Below are positions 13,053-24,432 of a stretch of DNA of 64,000 nucleotides, in pieces; position 1 is the stretch's first letter; every line of letters begins with the position of its first letter. The position numbers and the translations under genes were made by a program. The DNA is from Climacium dendroides. Lineage: Eukaryota; Streptophyta; Bryopsida; Hypnales; Climaciaceae. The DNA is taken from NCBI GenBank assembly GCA_950106755.1, contig OX467082.1:18042001-18106000 (forward strand). Direction: 5' to 3'. Under the pieces are notes generated by a model. That model was not told where the DNA came from and made no database searches. It worked only from the letters and a program-made list of their open reading frames with translations.

Positions 13053-14689
13053 ATAGACACAATAATATCTAGATTTAGACTTTTAATGACCAAAATAAAT
13101 TTAATTGGAAACAAACCCAAAGACACGAAAAATAATAATAGAGGCCATAGGAAATTACGGTCAAGGAAAGAAAATCATGCAAATGACACGAGTAAAGAAT
13201 GATAGACTTTGATAATGATATCAGTCACTGTATGAGACACAAAAGTTAAGTTGCCTTATTGTTTAGTTAAATTTTTTTCCCTAAATTCTCTACCTATCTT
13301 CAAATTAAAAAAAAAAACCTCTAGAATGAGGGTTGCTATTATGTAAGCATAGGAGTGTGAGTCCATAAGCTTAGAATACTACACACCTAAATTATAGGTA
13401 TATATATTATGAAAACCATGTATGATTGTAGGGTATATAGGTACCTATATTCTAAACTCAATGTTCACAAGCTCACATTCTTGGGCTTATATACTAGCAC
13501 CATTGCTTCTAGAATCAACAAATAGCAAGAAAATCAAATGACAATATGCACTTGGTTTTGACCCTCTTCACCTTGAAGAAGAAATATCCAAGAAGCCTAT
13601 TGGACTTATTGGTATGTTACGTTTAACCAAATTCATTGAAAAAAATTATGTACCAAATTTATAATGTCCTACCAGGCATTAATAAAAAAAATAAGTGAGG
13701 GGTCTTTTGTAAGTAATTTAGGCAAATACTAGCATATAACAAATTGTGATGCAATTAGTTTTCAGTTTTCAACTCTTCTTCCATCTTACAAAAATGAAAG
13801 TTTGTTTGGGACAACAATTGTCATTTTCCAATGCCACTTTCTAGTATCAATATGAAAAACTAAAATATATTATGTTTAAATTCTACCATACAAAATAATA
13901 CTAGATTACCATGGAAATATTTAGAAAAAATTTCAAAAACTTTAACCTTATAGATTTGTAAATTTATTGTGTTAGAAGGAAAAAATGTGACTTTGTTCAA
14001 CAAGATTAATAGACTATGACTCCTTTCAGATAGAGATTCTTCCATTATGCAAAGTCAATTTGTTTTTACCATTTCATACATTCATTGCACATCATATTAC
14101 TTACATAGATATCAAATTTTAAAATTAGAAGAAGATGTAGCATTGATGTAGCATTGATACAATTAATTCTAATTTTTATGCAAAAAATCATTGAACCTAG
14201 ATCAACTTTTTATAAATCCACACTTTCAAAAGGTGTATTTATATTTCTTGCTTAGAGATTCAACATAATGAAATTCCAAGACAAGAAAATTAAAGAGACA
14301 AGGATATAATTTTTTTAATATTCGGAACTTTCACAACCCTAGTGTAATAAATCAAAATGGTCATAAATTAAGGCATTTAAACTTACATATGGACTTGTTG
14401 TCTTTAAAGCATAATCATTTACAAATTTTTTTTCTTAATTATAAAAGTTTAGATTTTTACATTTCAAACTAATTTCTAGTTGTTTGCATCTTCGTGAAAA
14501 TACATATGCCAAATCCAAAAAGTGCCAATGATTGATTCAATTTGAATTCATTACAAAATATTCAAATGCCTTTCTTGAGACCTCTTTCTTTAGAGCATTG
14601 TGTTTCTAAAATGTGATTCTAAATTATAGAAGATGAAATAATTGATGACAATTTTTTTCTTTTTGACTAGGTACTTGAAAATGTCAATG
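13053..14689. other. AT-rich intergenic DNA
   Basis: Apart from the small foldback element at 13320-13513, I see only AT-rich sequence with no supported coding region. Confidence 0.5.
13320..13513. mobile_element. Short foldback element
   Basis: The left end beginning TCTAGAATGAGG and the right end, whose reverse complement begins TCTAGAAGCAATGGTGCTAG, are imperfect inverted repeats carrying the shared pattern 'agtgtgagtc/aatgtgagct'. The right end resembles the left end of the 10638-10920 element, so the two probably belong to one family. Confidence 0.45.
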
Positions 14690-14905
14690 AAGTTTCCTTT
14701 TGCAATCCCTCTCTAAAGTTTGTTCATAAGTTTTGATTGGAGTAACTAAATCTCAAACGGATTTTTGGAGATGAAAGATGTATTGATTTTCCAACTTTTC
14801 TTAGTTCAAAGTTCTTAAAAATAAGATGTTTTACTATGCCTAAATGGGGTCTGAAATTCACAATTCGTACTTTAGACTTAACTATGAGTGGTGGAGCTCT
14901 TCCTC
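14690..14905. repeat. Partial copy of a foldback repeat
   Basis: This stretch resembles the right arm of the inverted repeat at 22248-22684. Shared phrases include 'ggatttttggagatgaaa' and 'ttttactatgcc'. Only one arm is recognisable here, so it is probably a truncated or decayed copy. Confidence 0.5.
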
Positions 14906-14942
14906 CTCCTAATTTAGATATCCCACATGGGTTGCTCTACCT

Positions 14943-14991
14943 CCTACCACCCTTGTGAACCTACCACCCTTGTGAACCTACCACCCTTGTG
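14943..14991. repeat. 17-bp tandem repeat, three copies
   Basis: The phrase CTACCACCCTTGTGAAC is repeated three times in tandem, the last copy being incomplete at its end. It precedes the GC-richer stretch at 15120-15530. No function is visible. Confidence 0.85.
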
Positions 14992-15119
14992 AATATAAGG
15001 AGTTTCCCATTTCCATTTGAGCACAAGGGAAGTTGAAGGTACTTGTCCATCAATTTATCTTGATTTTAGTGAAGTTTGCTTTGCTTGTCTATAGAAATTG
15101 GTGAGTTAGCACTTTCATC

Positions 15120-15530
15120 TTTTCAGTGTTGTTTACACAAGAGAAGGGGTTTTTTTCCGGCTTTTGTGTGGAAGCAAAGCAAACTTAAAGAATGGGCAGC
15201 TGTAACCATATCTGATTCAAGAAAAGACTGACAAAACCCAGGTGATTGGCATGGGCCCTTACGCAAGTCAGAGGGGCCAGGGGTCCTCGTTGCCCATCCA
15301 TCCATGGGGCGAGGCAATCACAGGTGAATTCACCGGGACGCCTTCTATTTGCAATAGTTAAGGACTCCCTTAACAGCAAGTGCGAAAGGCCCTTAAGCAA
15401 TCATCTTTTTTTGTTTTTATCCCTGTACATATTTAATTTTACCAAAAGATTGAAGTACTCATCAATTCATCAGAGGAGTTTGGGGGGTCTCAAAGGGCTG
15501 TTTTAGCCTTGTTTCCCTAGCTGTAATGAA
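15120..15530. other. GC-richer island of unknown nature
   Basis: About 400 bp are clearly less AT-rich than the surrounding ~10 kb. A plus-strand frame at 15246-15506 can encode 86 residues, but the protein is not recognisable and overlapping frames on the other strand are equally open. It may be an exon, a non-coding RNA or part of an unrecognised repeat. Confidence 0.3.
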
Positions 15531-15555
15531 CAGTGCTGCAGTCAAAATATTTAAA

Positions 15556-15636
15556 TTATAAAATAATAATAAAATAATAATAAAATAATAATAATAAAAT
15601 AATAATAAAATAAAAATTATAAAATTATAAAATTAT
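15556..15636. repeat. (AAT)n-type microsatellite
   Basis: An A- and T-only tract of AAT units with occasional extra A, following the GC-richer island. Confidence 0.9.
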
Positions 15637-18192
15637 ATTTTCTAACGTGACAATCTCTTGGCCATGTTAGGCTACTGCTGTGGTACAATTCTTAGGTTCC
15701 CAATAGCCCGAGAGCTTGTAGTCCTTTAAAAGCCTTGAATCTCTTCTAATGAATTGTTTTTGACAAATGAAATTTGTTAACTTTGATATGCCTAAGTAAC
15801 CAAAAAAAAAGGTGATGAATGACTTCCACAAAATTTACAGAAATAAGGATGCACTTATTCATCTAGAGATGTGGCAATTAGGATTCAATTTCTCTTAAAC
15901 AATTGGATTGACCTTCCTAGCTTCCCCTTTTTTTCATAAATTTTGTTCAATTTCAAGACGCCTAACTTTCTTTAGCAACTAATGCAATCATAAGTAGAGG
16001 CATTGCATTTCCAATAGTTTGAAGCAAACATCCATGTAGTGTCAAAATAAATAAAAAATCAAATTTTTTAGAGTCAAAACTTGCTTTTGCTAAGCTTTAT
16101 GATGTTTTCACTTCTATGACAGTAGAGAGAAACAACATTTAGGAATAATTTGCCTTATTGTCAAACTAAAAAGCAACTAAAAAATTCATATTGAATGCTG
16201 CAAAATAGTTTTTGGAAGTTAGAAAATTTTGTCCACCACTTTTCAAAAGCTTCTTCCTAAAATTTTGCTAACTAATAATTATGATTTTTCCTTACAAACA
16301 TTGTACACTTACATATAGAATTGTAAAATTTCTTTTGTCTTTTCTACATAGCTAGGCCCATTTTCGTACATTGAAGTTTATTCTTAGGACAATCAACCTT
16401 CCTACAGAAAAACATTTTCTTGGTTCATCTACAAGAATAAAGGGAAACAAATACTTATTGAAAATTTGATGAGGAGTTCAAATATATTCAAAAGGTTGAT
16501 TGAATCTCAGTCAAACCTTTGTAGGATTTCACCTAGAACAATGTAAAATTATTCATTTAAACTAATAAATAGAGATAGAACCCAAATTGCAAGTGGTAGT
16601 TCTTATCATTTTTGAATTCTTGACAAATGAAAATCATAAATTTTGAAGAGAATAATTGTAATTACATAAATTTGGCAATTTTTGTAATTCTTTGAATTTT
16701 CAAAAGTCAACATTTGAAGAAACCTTAGAGTCTCTTATAAATACACCTTTATAATGCCTTTAAAAAAATTATGCTATTAACTAGAAACTCAATCTATTAC
16801 TTTACAACTATGTTGTAGCATGTATATAGTTGAAGACATTTTTCAAGGATGGTCTAAAGTCATATCAATAACACTTCAACACATCTTGACATAATTGGGG
16901 GATAGACAAAATTGTGTATAACTTCCTTGATTATCCTAGTTGCGAAGGTCTCAAATTGTACAAGAATAAAGCTTAGGTACTTCACTATACCTTTGTAATT
17001 CATACATACATGCTTCAAAACTTTTTATTTGGGGGGCTATTTAGCTATTATTTTACAATATATATGTCCCTATTTTTTTCTACTTCTACTTTTGGTCCAT
17101 TTTCCTACACCCTATGGTAGTTCAAATTGAAATTTGAGGCATTTAAACATGTCCTTATTGTAATTCAAAAAAATACACATGGTTTTAGAATTGATTACTA
17201 TAATATGTACAATTTAATTGCTTTTGAACACAACACGTACAAAACAATACATATATGGATATCATATATTAAACAATTCATACAAACAAATCATGCAAAT
17301 GAATCATACATGCACAATAGGGAAAAAACCCCAAAGGAATGAAAAAACAAAAATAAATAGTATTATATTAGTTAAGTTTCACATATGCATTTACAAATGT
17401 AGTGTTTTAGGATCCCAAAATCTTCTACGTTGTGCAAATAAGTGGACTGTTCTAGTGCTAGCAAGTAGACTGCTTTGTTATAGTACAATGATAGTTTTTA
17501 GCTAAAAAAATAAACTTTGACTATGTACATATATGTGTCTTTACTTCATCAAGGACATCATGCATAATTGTTGCTCTCAATTGTAGGTAGAAGTGATTGC
17601 TTACCTATTGCTTGGTAATAGTCTTTGCAATTCTTTTAGAATTATGACCTTTAAACTATCTTGCGAGAAGATTGCTCAACCATTAGAAACTATGAATGGC
17701 AACCTGTTTATAATTAAACAAGGACATTATACTAAAATTGGTAAATAGTGTTGGGTGGTAATTAGTGTTGTAGTGAATTGGATCATAGCCTTAACTTATT
17801 ATATTACCATTCCAACTTCTATATTTTGTTCCCATCTAACACTAAATGCACTCTTGTAGAAATGTTGAAATGAATAAACAATGTTCTAACACTAACTTTG
17901 TAAATCATAATTAGTGTTATTGTTGACAATTAGTGTTGTGGTATAAGCTTGACCTCAAAAGAGTTCAAACCCTACTTTAGTTTTGTAAAATCCCAATAAT
18001 TGTGCCAAAACAAAATCCTAAATTTTATTTTCCTTCGTTTTTTTCACAAGAACCCTAAGAAGTGGGACAACACAAAACCCTACACTTTGTTTATCCTCAT
18101 TACAAGAAGCCCATATCCATAGCATTTCCAAAAAGCTCCTCCTCAATCTATGTTTCTCCAATCATGAGTACAATTGCATGTAGTGAAGCAAA
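15637..18192. other. AT-rich intergenic DNA
   Basis: No coding region, RNA gene or clear element ends are seen. Open frames here are short and AT-driven. Confidence 0.5.
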
Positions 18193-19145
18193 TTAACCCC
18201 TAAAGGATTTTGACAATGTTTTCTCCAAAAAATGCTCCAAAACTGACATCTCTAGTGCAAGAACCAAATTTCTGAAAAAAATATATTTTTCATACATTTA
18301 ACTGTAGGATCTTATATTAATTTGGTTTGAGAATATGTAGAAAAATTTTCAGAAATTTTCACCACGTAGATTGCAAGATATTAGCATTTGAAGTAACAAA
18401 AATCCTTTTTTGGTCCCTGCAAAAACCTGGGCAGCTGCACTTCTTAAGATCAGATCATTATGAAAAAATGTTCAAAATAGTGGTTACTCTTTGGATTAAT
18501 TCTTCAAGGCAAGGTGGCTACATGCTTGAAAATTTTCAAATCATTTGGAATTGTACAACATATAGGAAAAAAATAGAAAGTAGAAAGAAGTAGAAAATGA
18601 TTCAAAATACAAAATTATTAACGATTTGTTTATGAAATTGAAAAATGATAATTCTAATGGTTGTAATGTTTTTAATAAACAATCTACATCCAATTATTTT
18701 ATTTTACTTCAAAAATATTAAAAATTGAGTTAAATAAAGGACTTCAAAGTTTATTTTAGAGTAGAGATTCCATAACCACCTTCAAACTACCCACAACTAA
18801 AACTCCTCATAAGTTTCATCTCATTAATCAAAATGGAATGATTCAAATATATCCATGTATAAATAAATCTAGAAAACCAATTTCAAATTTTTATTTTAAA
18901 AAAAAGCGATTTTCAAAGAATTTTTTTTGCTACCTGACCTGCCCACAGAACAAAGAAAACTATATATCATACAATAACTTTTTAACCATGTAGTCAAAAG
19001 TTATGAAAATTGTTGGGCCTTAAAGCTACTCCTTGGACACATGTTGTGTGAAAATTTCAATGAAAAAAATGAAAATTCCATTCACAGTGAACTGCCCAAA
19101 ATTGCTATGGTGCCAAAAAACACCGTTTGGTCCTTTAGGGGTTAA
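18193..19145. mobile_element. TTAA-flanked inverted-repeat element, group 2
   Basis: TTAA at 18193-18196 then CCCCTAAAGGA; the right end, read inward from TTAA at 19142-19145, is CCCCTAAAGGACC. The first 11 bases of the ends are identical. The element is 953 bp. Its right half (about 18775-19145) closely resembles the right arm of the foldback at 20485-21238, while its left half resembles the element at 12139-13052. This suggests a composite built from related pieces. Confidence 0.75.
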
Positions 19146-20484
19146 GCAATGAAAGGAAGAATGATTTCAAAGCAGAAAGTAAAAAATTATTTGCGACCTT
19201 AGTGAGCAAGAACTACAGAGTGCTACTACAAAATTGCAATTTGAAACCCTAAAGATGTCTTTGCAGCACAAAGAAGGTTTTCGAAATTACCTTAAACCCT
19301 ACATTAGTCCCCATCATTGGATGCTCCAACAACTATACCTTGTCCTCTTTGCGTGAATACAATGCGTCCTTCAAAATTCAAAAACCACACAAAGTTTTGT
19401 GTTAGAACAAATGAACTACCTAAAATGAGGCATTCATTATTTTGTCTATTTGTAAATGGAAAATGGAATCTTATCATGTAGGTTCCCCCTTCCCTTTTAA
19501 ACTATCCCTTGTGTAGATTTACAAATTTTGTACTATAGGGCATTATAATATATTCTATAGTAGTTATAATACAACCTGCTTAAAAAAATGATGCTATAAT
19601 AACTTGAATATTTTTTAAATTATTAGCTCCAAGATTTAAAATGTACCTTGTAGTAGGTCTCACGTTGTTTCCAAAATAACTGTGAGTGAAGTATCTGGGG
19701 AGTAAGGTTACACTTTGATGTGTTCACAAAATTTGCAAAGGCCCAAGATGTTTTTGAATAGGCAAAGTATCTTCTTCTATTGGAAAACAAATGTTTCCAA
19801 TTGATCTCTTTAATGCAAGTAGGATGACCTATCATTAAAAAAAACTCAAGTGTATAGATATTCAAAAGATATTGCCATCAATATCTTACCAAAGTTCCTA
19901 GACAAATTTTTTGTTCAATTCTAGACACAAAAATACTACAAAGATGCTTTCAAAAACACACTTTTATTGTTAAACTATAAGTTCCAATTTTTACATATAT
20001 ATATTTTATTACAACAAGTAAATGATGTTGTTTGCCTATTCAAAGTAAAGGCCAATCACCAAACTTGGCAAAGATCCTTGTCAAACAACTCCTTCAAACA
20101 TGGACTCTTTTCTAAAATAACACCTTCCAAAATTTTAGGTTTTCCTTTACTAATTTATAACAATTGTATATGAATATTGGCAAATTCTTTGTCATTTTGT
20201 ATACTTGGATGACTTCACAAGTAGATTGAAGTGTGAACTAAAGCTTGCCAAAGTACAATTGTAAAGAAAAATATCCTATTGCAGCATTAACACTTGCTTC
20301 CTTTGCCTTTTATGAGTTTCCAGTGAGCAACCACAAATTTCAATTCTTCCCCTACAACAATTGTACACTTTATGAAGAATATTGAAAATGAATTTGCATG
20401 CTTAAGATGATTCCAAGTGCATAGAATTGGTGGAAATTTGTTCTTAAAAGATACAATAGTTCTCTTGATGCAACACTAACTTTT
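19146..20484. other. AT-rich intergenic DNA
   Basis: No gene, RNA or clear element boundary is seen between two TTAA-type elements. Confidence 0.5.
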
Positions 20485-21238
20485 TTAAACCCCTAAGGGT
20501 AAAAACTGCATTTTTTGGCAACATAACAATTTTGGGCAGCTCACTACGAACAGAATTTTTATTTTATTTTGCTGAAATTTTCACACAACATGTACCCAAG
20601 GAGTAGCTTTAGGTCCCAACAATTTTCATAACTTTTGATCACATAGTTAAAAAGTTATTGCATGCATGATATGTCATTTTCATTACTTGGCGGGCAGTCT
20701 AGGCAACTCAATTTTTTTTAAATCACTTTTTAAGAAAATAAATATTTGAAATAGTTTCTTTAGATTTATATATAAGTGGGAAGATTTGGATCATTCCATT
20801 TTGATTAATGAGATGAAAGTTACAAGGAGTTTTAGTTTGTGGGTCATTATAGTTTTCAAAGACTCCATACCTACCCACAACCTAAAACTCCTTGTAACTT
20901 TCATCTCATTAATCAAAATGGAATGATTCAAATCTTCCCACTTATATATAAATCTAAAGAGACAATTTCAAATTTTTATTTTTTTAAAAAGTGATTTTTA
21001 AAGAATTGTTGATTTAAAGAGTTGCTAGGTTGCCCGCCCAATAATGAAAATGACATATTGCACAATAACTTTTTAACCATGTATTCAAAAGCTATGAAAA
21101 TTATTAAGCCTTGAGGCTATTCCTTGGGAAAATGTTGTGTGAAAAAATTAGCAAAAAAAAAAAAGAAGTCCATACGTAGTGAGCTGCCCAAAATTGCTAT
21201 GTTGCCAAAAAAACGTAGTTTAGTGCTTTAGGGGTTAA
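20485..21238. mobile_element. TTAA-flanked foldback element, group 2
   Basis: Almost the entire 754 bp is one inverted repeat. The left arm (20485-20845) and right arm (20872-21238) are separated by a loop of about 26 bp. The outer ends are TTAA plus ACCCCTAAGGG on the left and, read inward, TTAA plus CCCCTAAAGCA on the right. Strongly matching segments include 'ttttgggcagctcactacg' near the ends and 'aaactccttgtaactttca' near the centre. Transcription would give a long hairpin RNA. It has no coding capacity. Confidence 0.8.
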
Positions 21239-22247
21239 CGATGATCATTGCCCAAGATGCAACATCTTCATTTGGACCAAAAAGCCACACTATAACCTAG
21301 ATATCAGTGAGAAAATTTATTCTATTGAAAAATATTTGTTTTTTTTGTTTGTAATGTACGTTGGAATCTCACTGATGGGGATGTACTTGGTGCCACAAGA
21401 AAGCCCTCAAGGAGGGCGTGCTCAAAGTAAGTTTCAAGATGTTCCAACTCACAATGCAAAATATAGAATTAAAATTTTTTTATTGCACCAAAAATTAGAA
21501 AACTAGTTGCAAAGAGTCATGGGACCATCAAACAATTGGATTCATAGGTTAACAAGTTATAGAATACTTTGACTACTGTGATGACAAGTTAATACTTTAT
21601 TTTTATTTTTATTTTTTTTTAAATTTGTCTTTTAGCTTCAATTATTGGAACTATATTTGAGGCATATCTTTATTCAATTTGTTTTTGGGTAGAAAAGAGG
21701 TAATTGTGGTGTTATTTTGGCAATTACAAAGAAAACATTTGACTTTTTGAATTTATACATATATTTTTAAAGTGTAGTTCATAAATCCCACCCTCCCACC
21801 CAAAATGGTATGTACCCACTTGGTCTTAGCAAGGTTCTTAGGGTGCGGTATTGGGTGTAGGATTTACAACGCATTTCCACCATTGTTCTTTTGTATCCAT
21901 TGAACCTATGTGGTGTGTGATGTGGCATGTAGATAGAAGCGGTATTATGATCATCATCTTTTGAAAAACTATGAAGCAGGTGGTTGTTAGAAGGTGCTTA
22001 TTAATTTCAGAAGATGAAGGTTTTAGAGATTGCAAGCATTCTTATGTACTTGAGCTTGATAGGGCCCATCACAAAAGAACATTAGGTATTGAAGGCAAAA
22101 ATTAGTAGGTTTGACCTTGTAAAATGAAAAAATTTGCAAGTCACTTTTGTTGTTTATGAATGAAGATGTACAAACAATCTCTTTAGATAAGTGGGGTGGT
22201 AGGAGGTAAAACAACTCACATGGGATATGAAAATTAGGATTAGTAAA

Positions 22248-22684
22248 AGCTCAACCGCTCATATCTAGTTAAGTCAAAAGCATAAATTGTGTTCAATGTA
22301 GAACTTCAGACCTCATTTTGGCATAGTAGAATAACTTTTTTCAACAAACTTTGAACTAAAAATAGTTTTTAAATAAAAAAATTTCATATCCAAAAATTTG
22401 TTTATGATTTCAAGCCTCCAATCAAAGGTTAGGGAAAAAATTTAGAGAGGGGTTAGGAGGGACATCTTCTTTGACATTTTCAAACATCCTCTCTAAATTT
22501 TATCCATAACTTTTTTTGGAGGCTCAAAATCACAAATAGATTTTTGGAGATGAAATTTTGTTTGATTTAACAATGTTCTTAAGCTCAAAGTTTCTTGAAA
22601 AAAGTTATTTTACTATGCCAAAATGAAGTTTGAAGTTCTACATTGAACACAATTCTTTGGTTTTGACAATGAGCGTTCAAGCTC
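22248..22684. repeat. Foldback repeat (~437 bp)
   Basis: The left arm contains 'attgtgttcaatgtagaact' and 'ttttggcatagtagaataac'; the right arm contains their near-exact reverse complements ('agttctacattgaacacaat' and 'ttattttactatgccaaaat'). Outer ends 'aagctcaaccgctca' and 'tgagcgttcaagct' also pair. One arm has a relative at 14690-14905. It is probably a non-autonomous element, but its target-site duplication was not resolved. Confidence 0.65.
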
Positions 22685-23289
22685 TCCTCTTCAAATTGTC
22701 CCATATCCTTTGAGGATTCATAATGGATAATGAATTTCATTATAAAAATGACCTACCTCTCTACACATAATTCATTGGACATGTGTTGGCTTTTGATTGT
22801 ATAGATATCTAATCCAGTATTTGGACTTTCATTACAATTAATTTTTTTAGGGAATCTACAAGGTGACTTGTAACGTTTTCAAAATCTAGGAAATTTGAAA
22901 TTTTGAGTATTTTTGATGCAAGTTGTAGGCTCCCTCAAGACAACTGAGGAAAGGCATGTGAGAATTGCAATTGATTATGAAACAATTACAATAGTTCTGA
23001 ACTTGTGAATTGAAGGATTATTTCTTTCTTATGCAGAAATTTTATCTCTTAAACATGGAGTTTGCAAATGCTAGGAATGGATCCTTGGGAAGATTTTGCT
23101 AATCTTGTAGCTAGTGTGTTTATTTACTCTACAAGTCTTTGTGTTCTATATGGTTCCATTTTATCATAAACTAAAACTTGATGGCAGTTAAACAATCAAT
23201 ATTTTGGATTTAATGTTCTCCAAATGCATGAATTGTCGGCTACGGTGGGCAAGTTTATGCTTGTATAGGCTAGGCAACAATTTTGAATT

Positions 23290-23435
23290 GCTATATGAGT
23301 TCAAACATATCTAGTTTGAATTTGTATGGTTACAATTAAAAAAAATTGATACAACTTATCAAGTTGTTGACTTTTTGTTCAATTTAGAGTAAATTTTTAA
23401 AAGCTCAAAAAAGGCCTTGGACATTTAGGGGTTAA
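23290..23435. mobile_element. Truncated right end of a group 1 TTAA element
   Basis: The sequence from about 23290 matches the last ~140 bp of the elements at 9756-10392 and 51684-52335. It ends in GGACATTTAGGGGTTAA with TTAA at 23432-23435. No matching left end is visible upstream, so it is a fragment. Confidence 0.6.
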
Positions 23436-24432
23436 GGTAGAACAATCCAATATTGTCAATTGCCCAATTATGATATCTCTTAAACCCTCCCATTTGCATC
23501 AACTACTCATCTACTGCTACAATCTTAGTGACCTTTTAGCATCATGACAATATACTTGGAAGGGGACACATCAACATGTGGTTTGGTCTGGGTTTGTCCA
23601 TACTCCACTAATATAGTCCCAATAAACTTTGAAAAATGCTAGAAAATTCATCTCCTATTTGAATGTCTTGATTCTTCTTGCAAATGGACTTTTCTCAAAC
23701 TTCTCAATCTTCAAAGAATACCTGAGTTGACTAATAGCTTCTCGAGATACCTAAATAATAAATTTGGGTGGTAATAGGCATGTTTACTTCAATGTCAATA
23801 ATGATTGGACATAAGCTGTGTGCATTTAAAGTTACTTACAAATTTATGTCTAGAACTATATTTAACCTATAAACGATGCTGCATCCATTTTCTAGTTGAT
23901 GAATGATGGAGAATCTTTGTGTGTAGGACATAAGTGCAACTATTCATCCTTCGAATTTTGCATGAAAAGGGAAGGTCATAAGTAGTACTTTGACTTTCAA
24001 TGAGTGCTTTTGCATTTTTTTAAGCCAACAATTCACATGATACGCAACCAAATGATTTTCATGGTGACCAGCTCAATGTTCAAGAGTTAAAAACTGACTT
24101 AAAACACCCTTTTGTGCTTGTAGTTCAAGTCACGGCCGTAATGAAAATGCCCAGACACAGTGACGTGGCACAGATGAGCGCACATCCATTGAGCCAGCCC
24201 GCCAGCTCGGAATAATCGGTGGGACCGCTGACAGGGCAAGGAACGCGCCCAGAAAAACAGGCACGCAGTGAAACAGAGAACCTCACCAGCAGATTTCCCC
24301 TTCCTAGACCAGGCACTCTGCTCCGCTGCCGGCGCAGGCACCCACTGCGCCATCGCTGCTTCTTGCCCTTCCGTTACCATCCTCCCGAAAACAGTATTCC
24401 TCAAGACCCGCCCTCGCCACACTTCCCTTTTC

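Larger units (their letters stand above)
21239..24432. other. AT-rich intergenic DNA with repeat fragments, then DCP1-A promoter
   Basis: Most of this stretch is AT-rich without supported genes. It contains a phrase near 21385-21425 ('ttggtgccacaagaaagccc') related to one near 11104-11145 ('ttggtaccatcaaaaagcca'), pointing to an unclassified dispersed repeat. The foldback at 22248-22684 and a truncated TTAA-element end at 23290-23435 also lie here. From about 24120 the base composition becomes GC-rich, marking the promoter and leader of DCP1 copy A. Confidence 0.55.

Noticed and set aside
19251..19300. Telomere-like AAACCCTA motifs
   Set aside because: Only isolated single copies occur, not tandem arrays, so they are chance or element-related.
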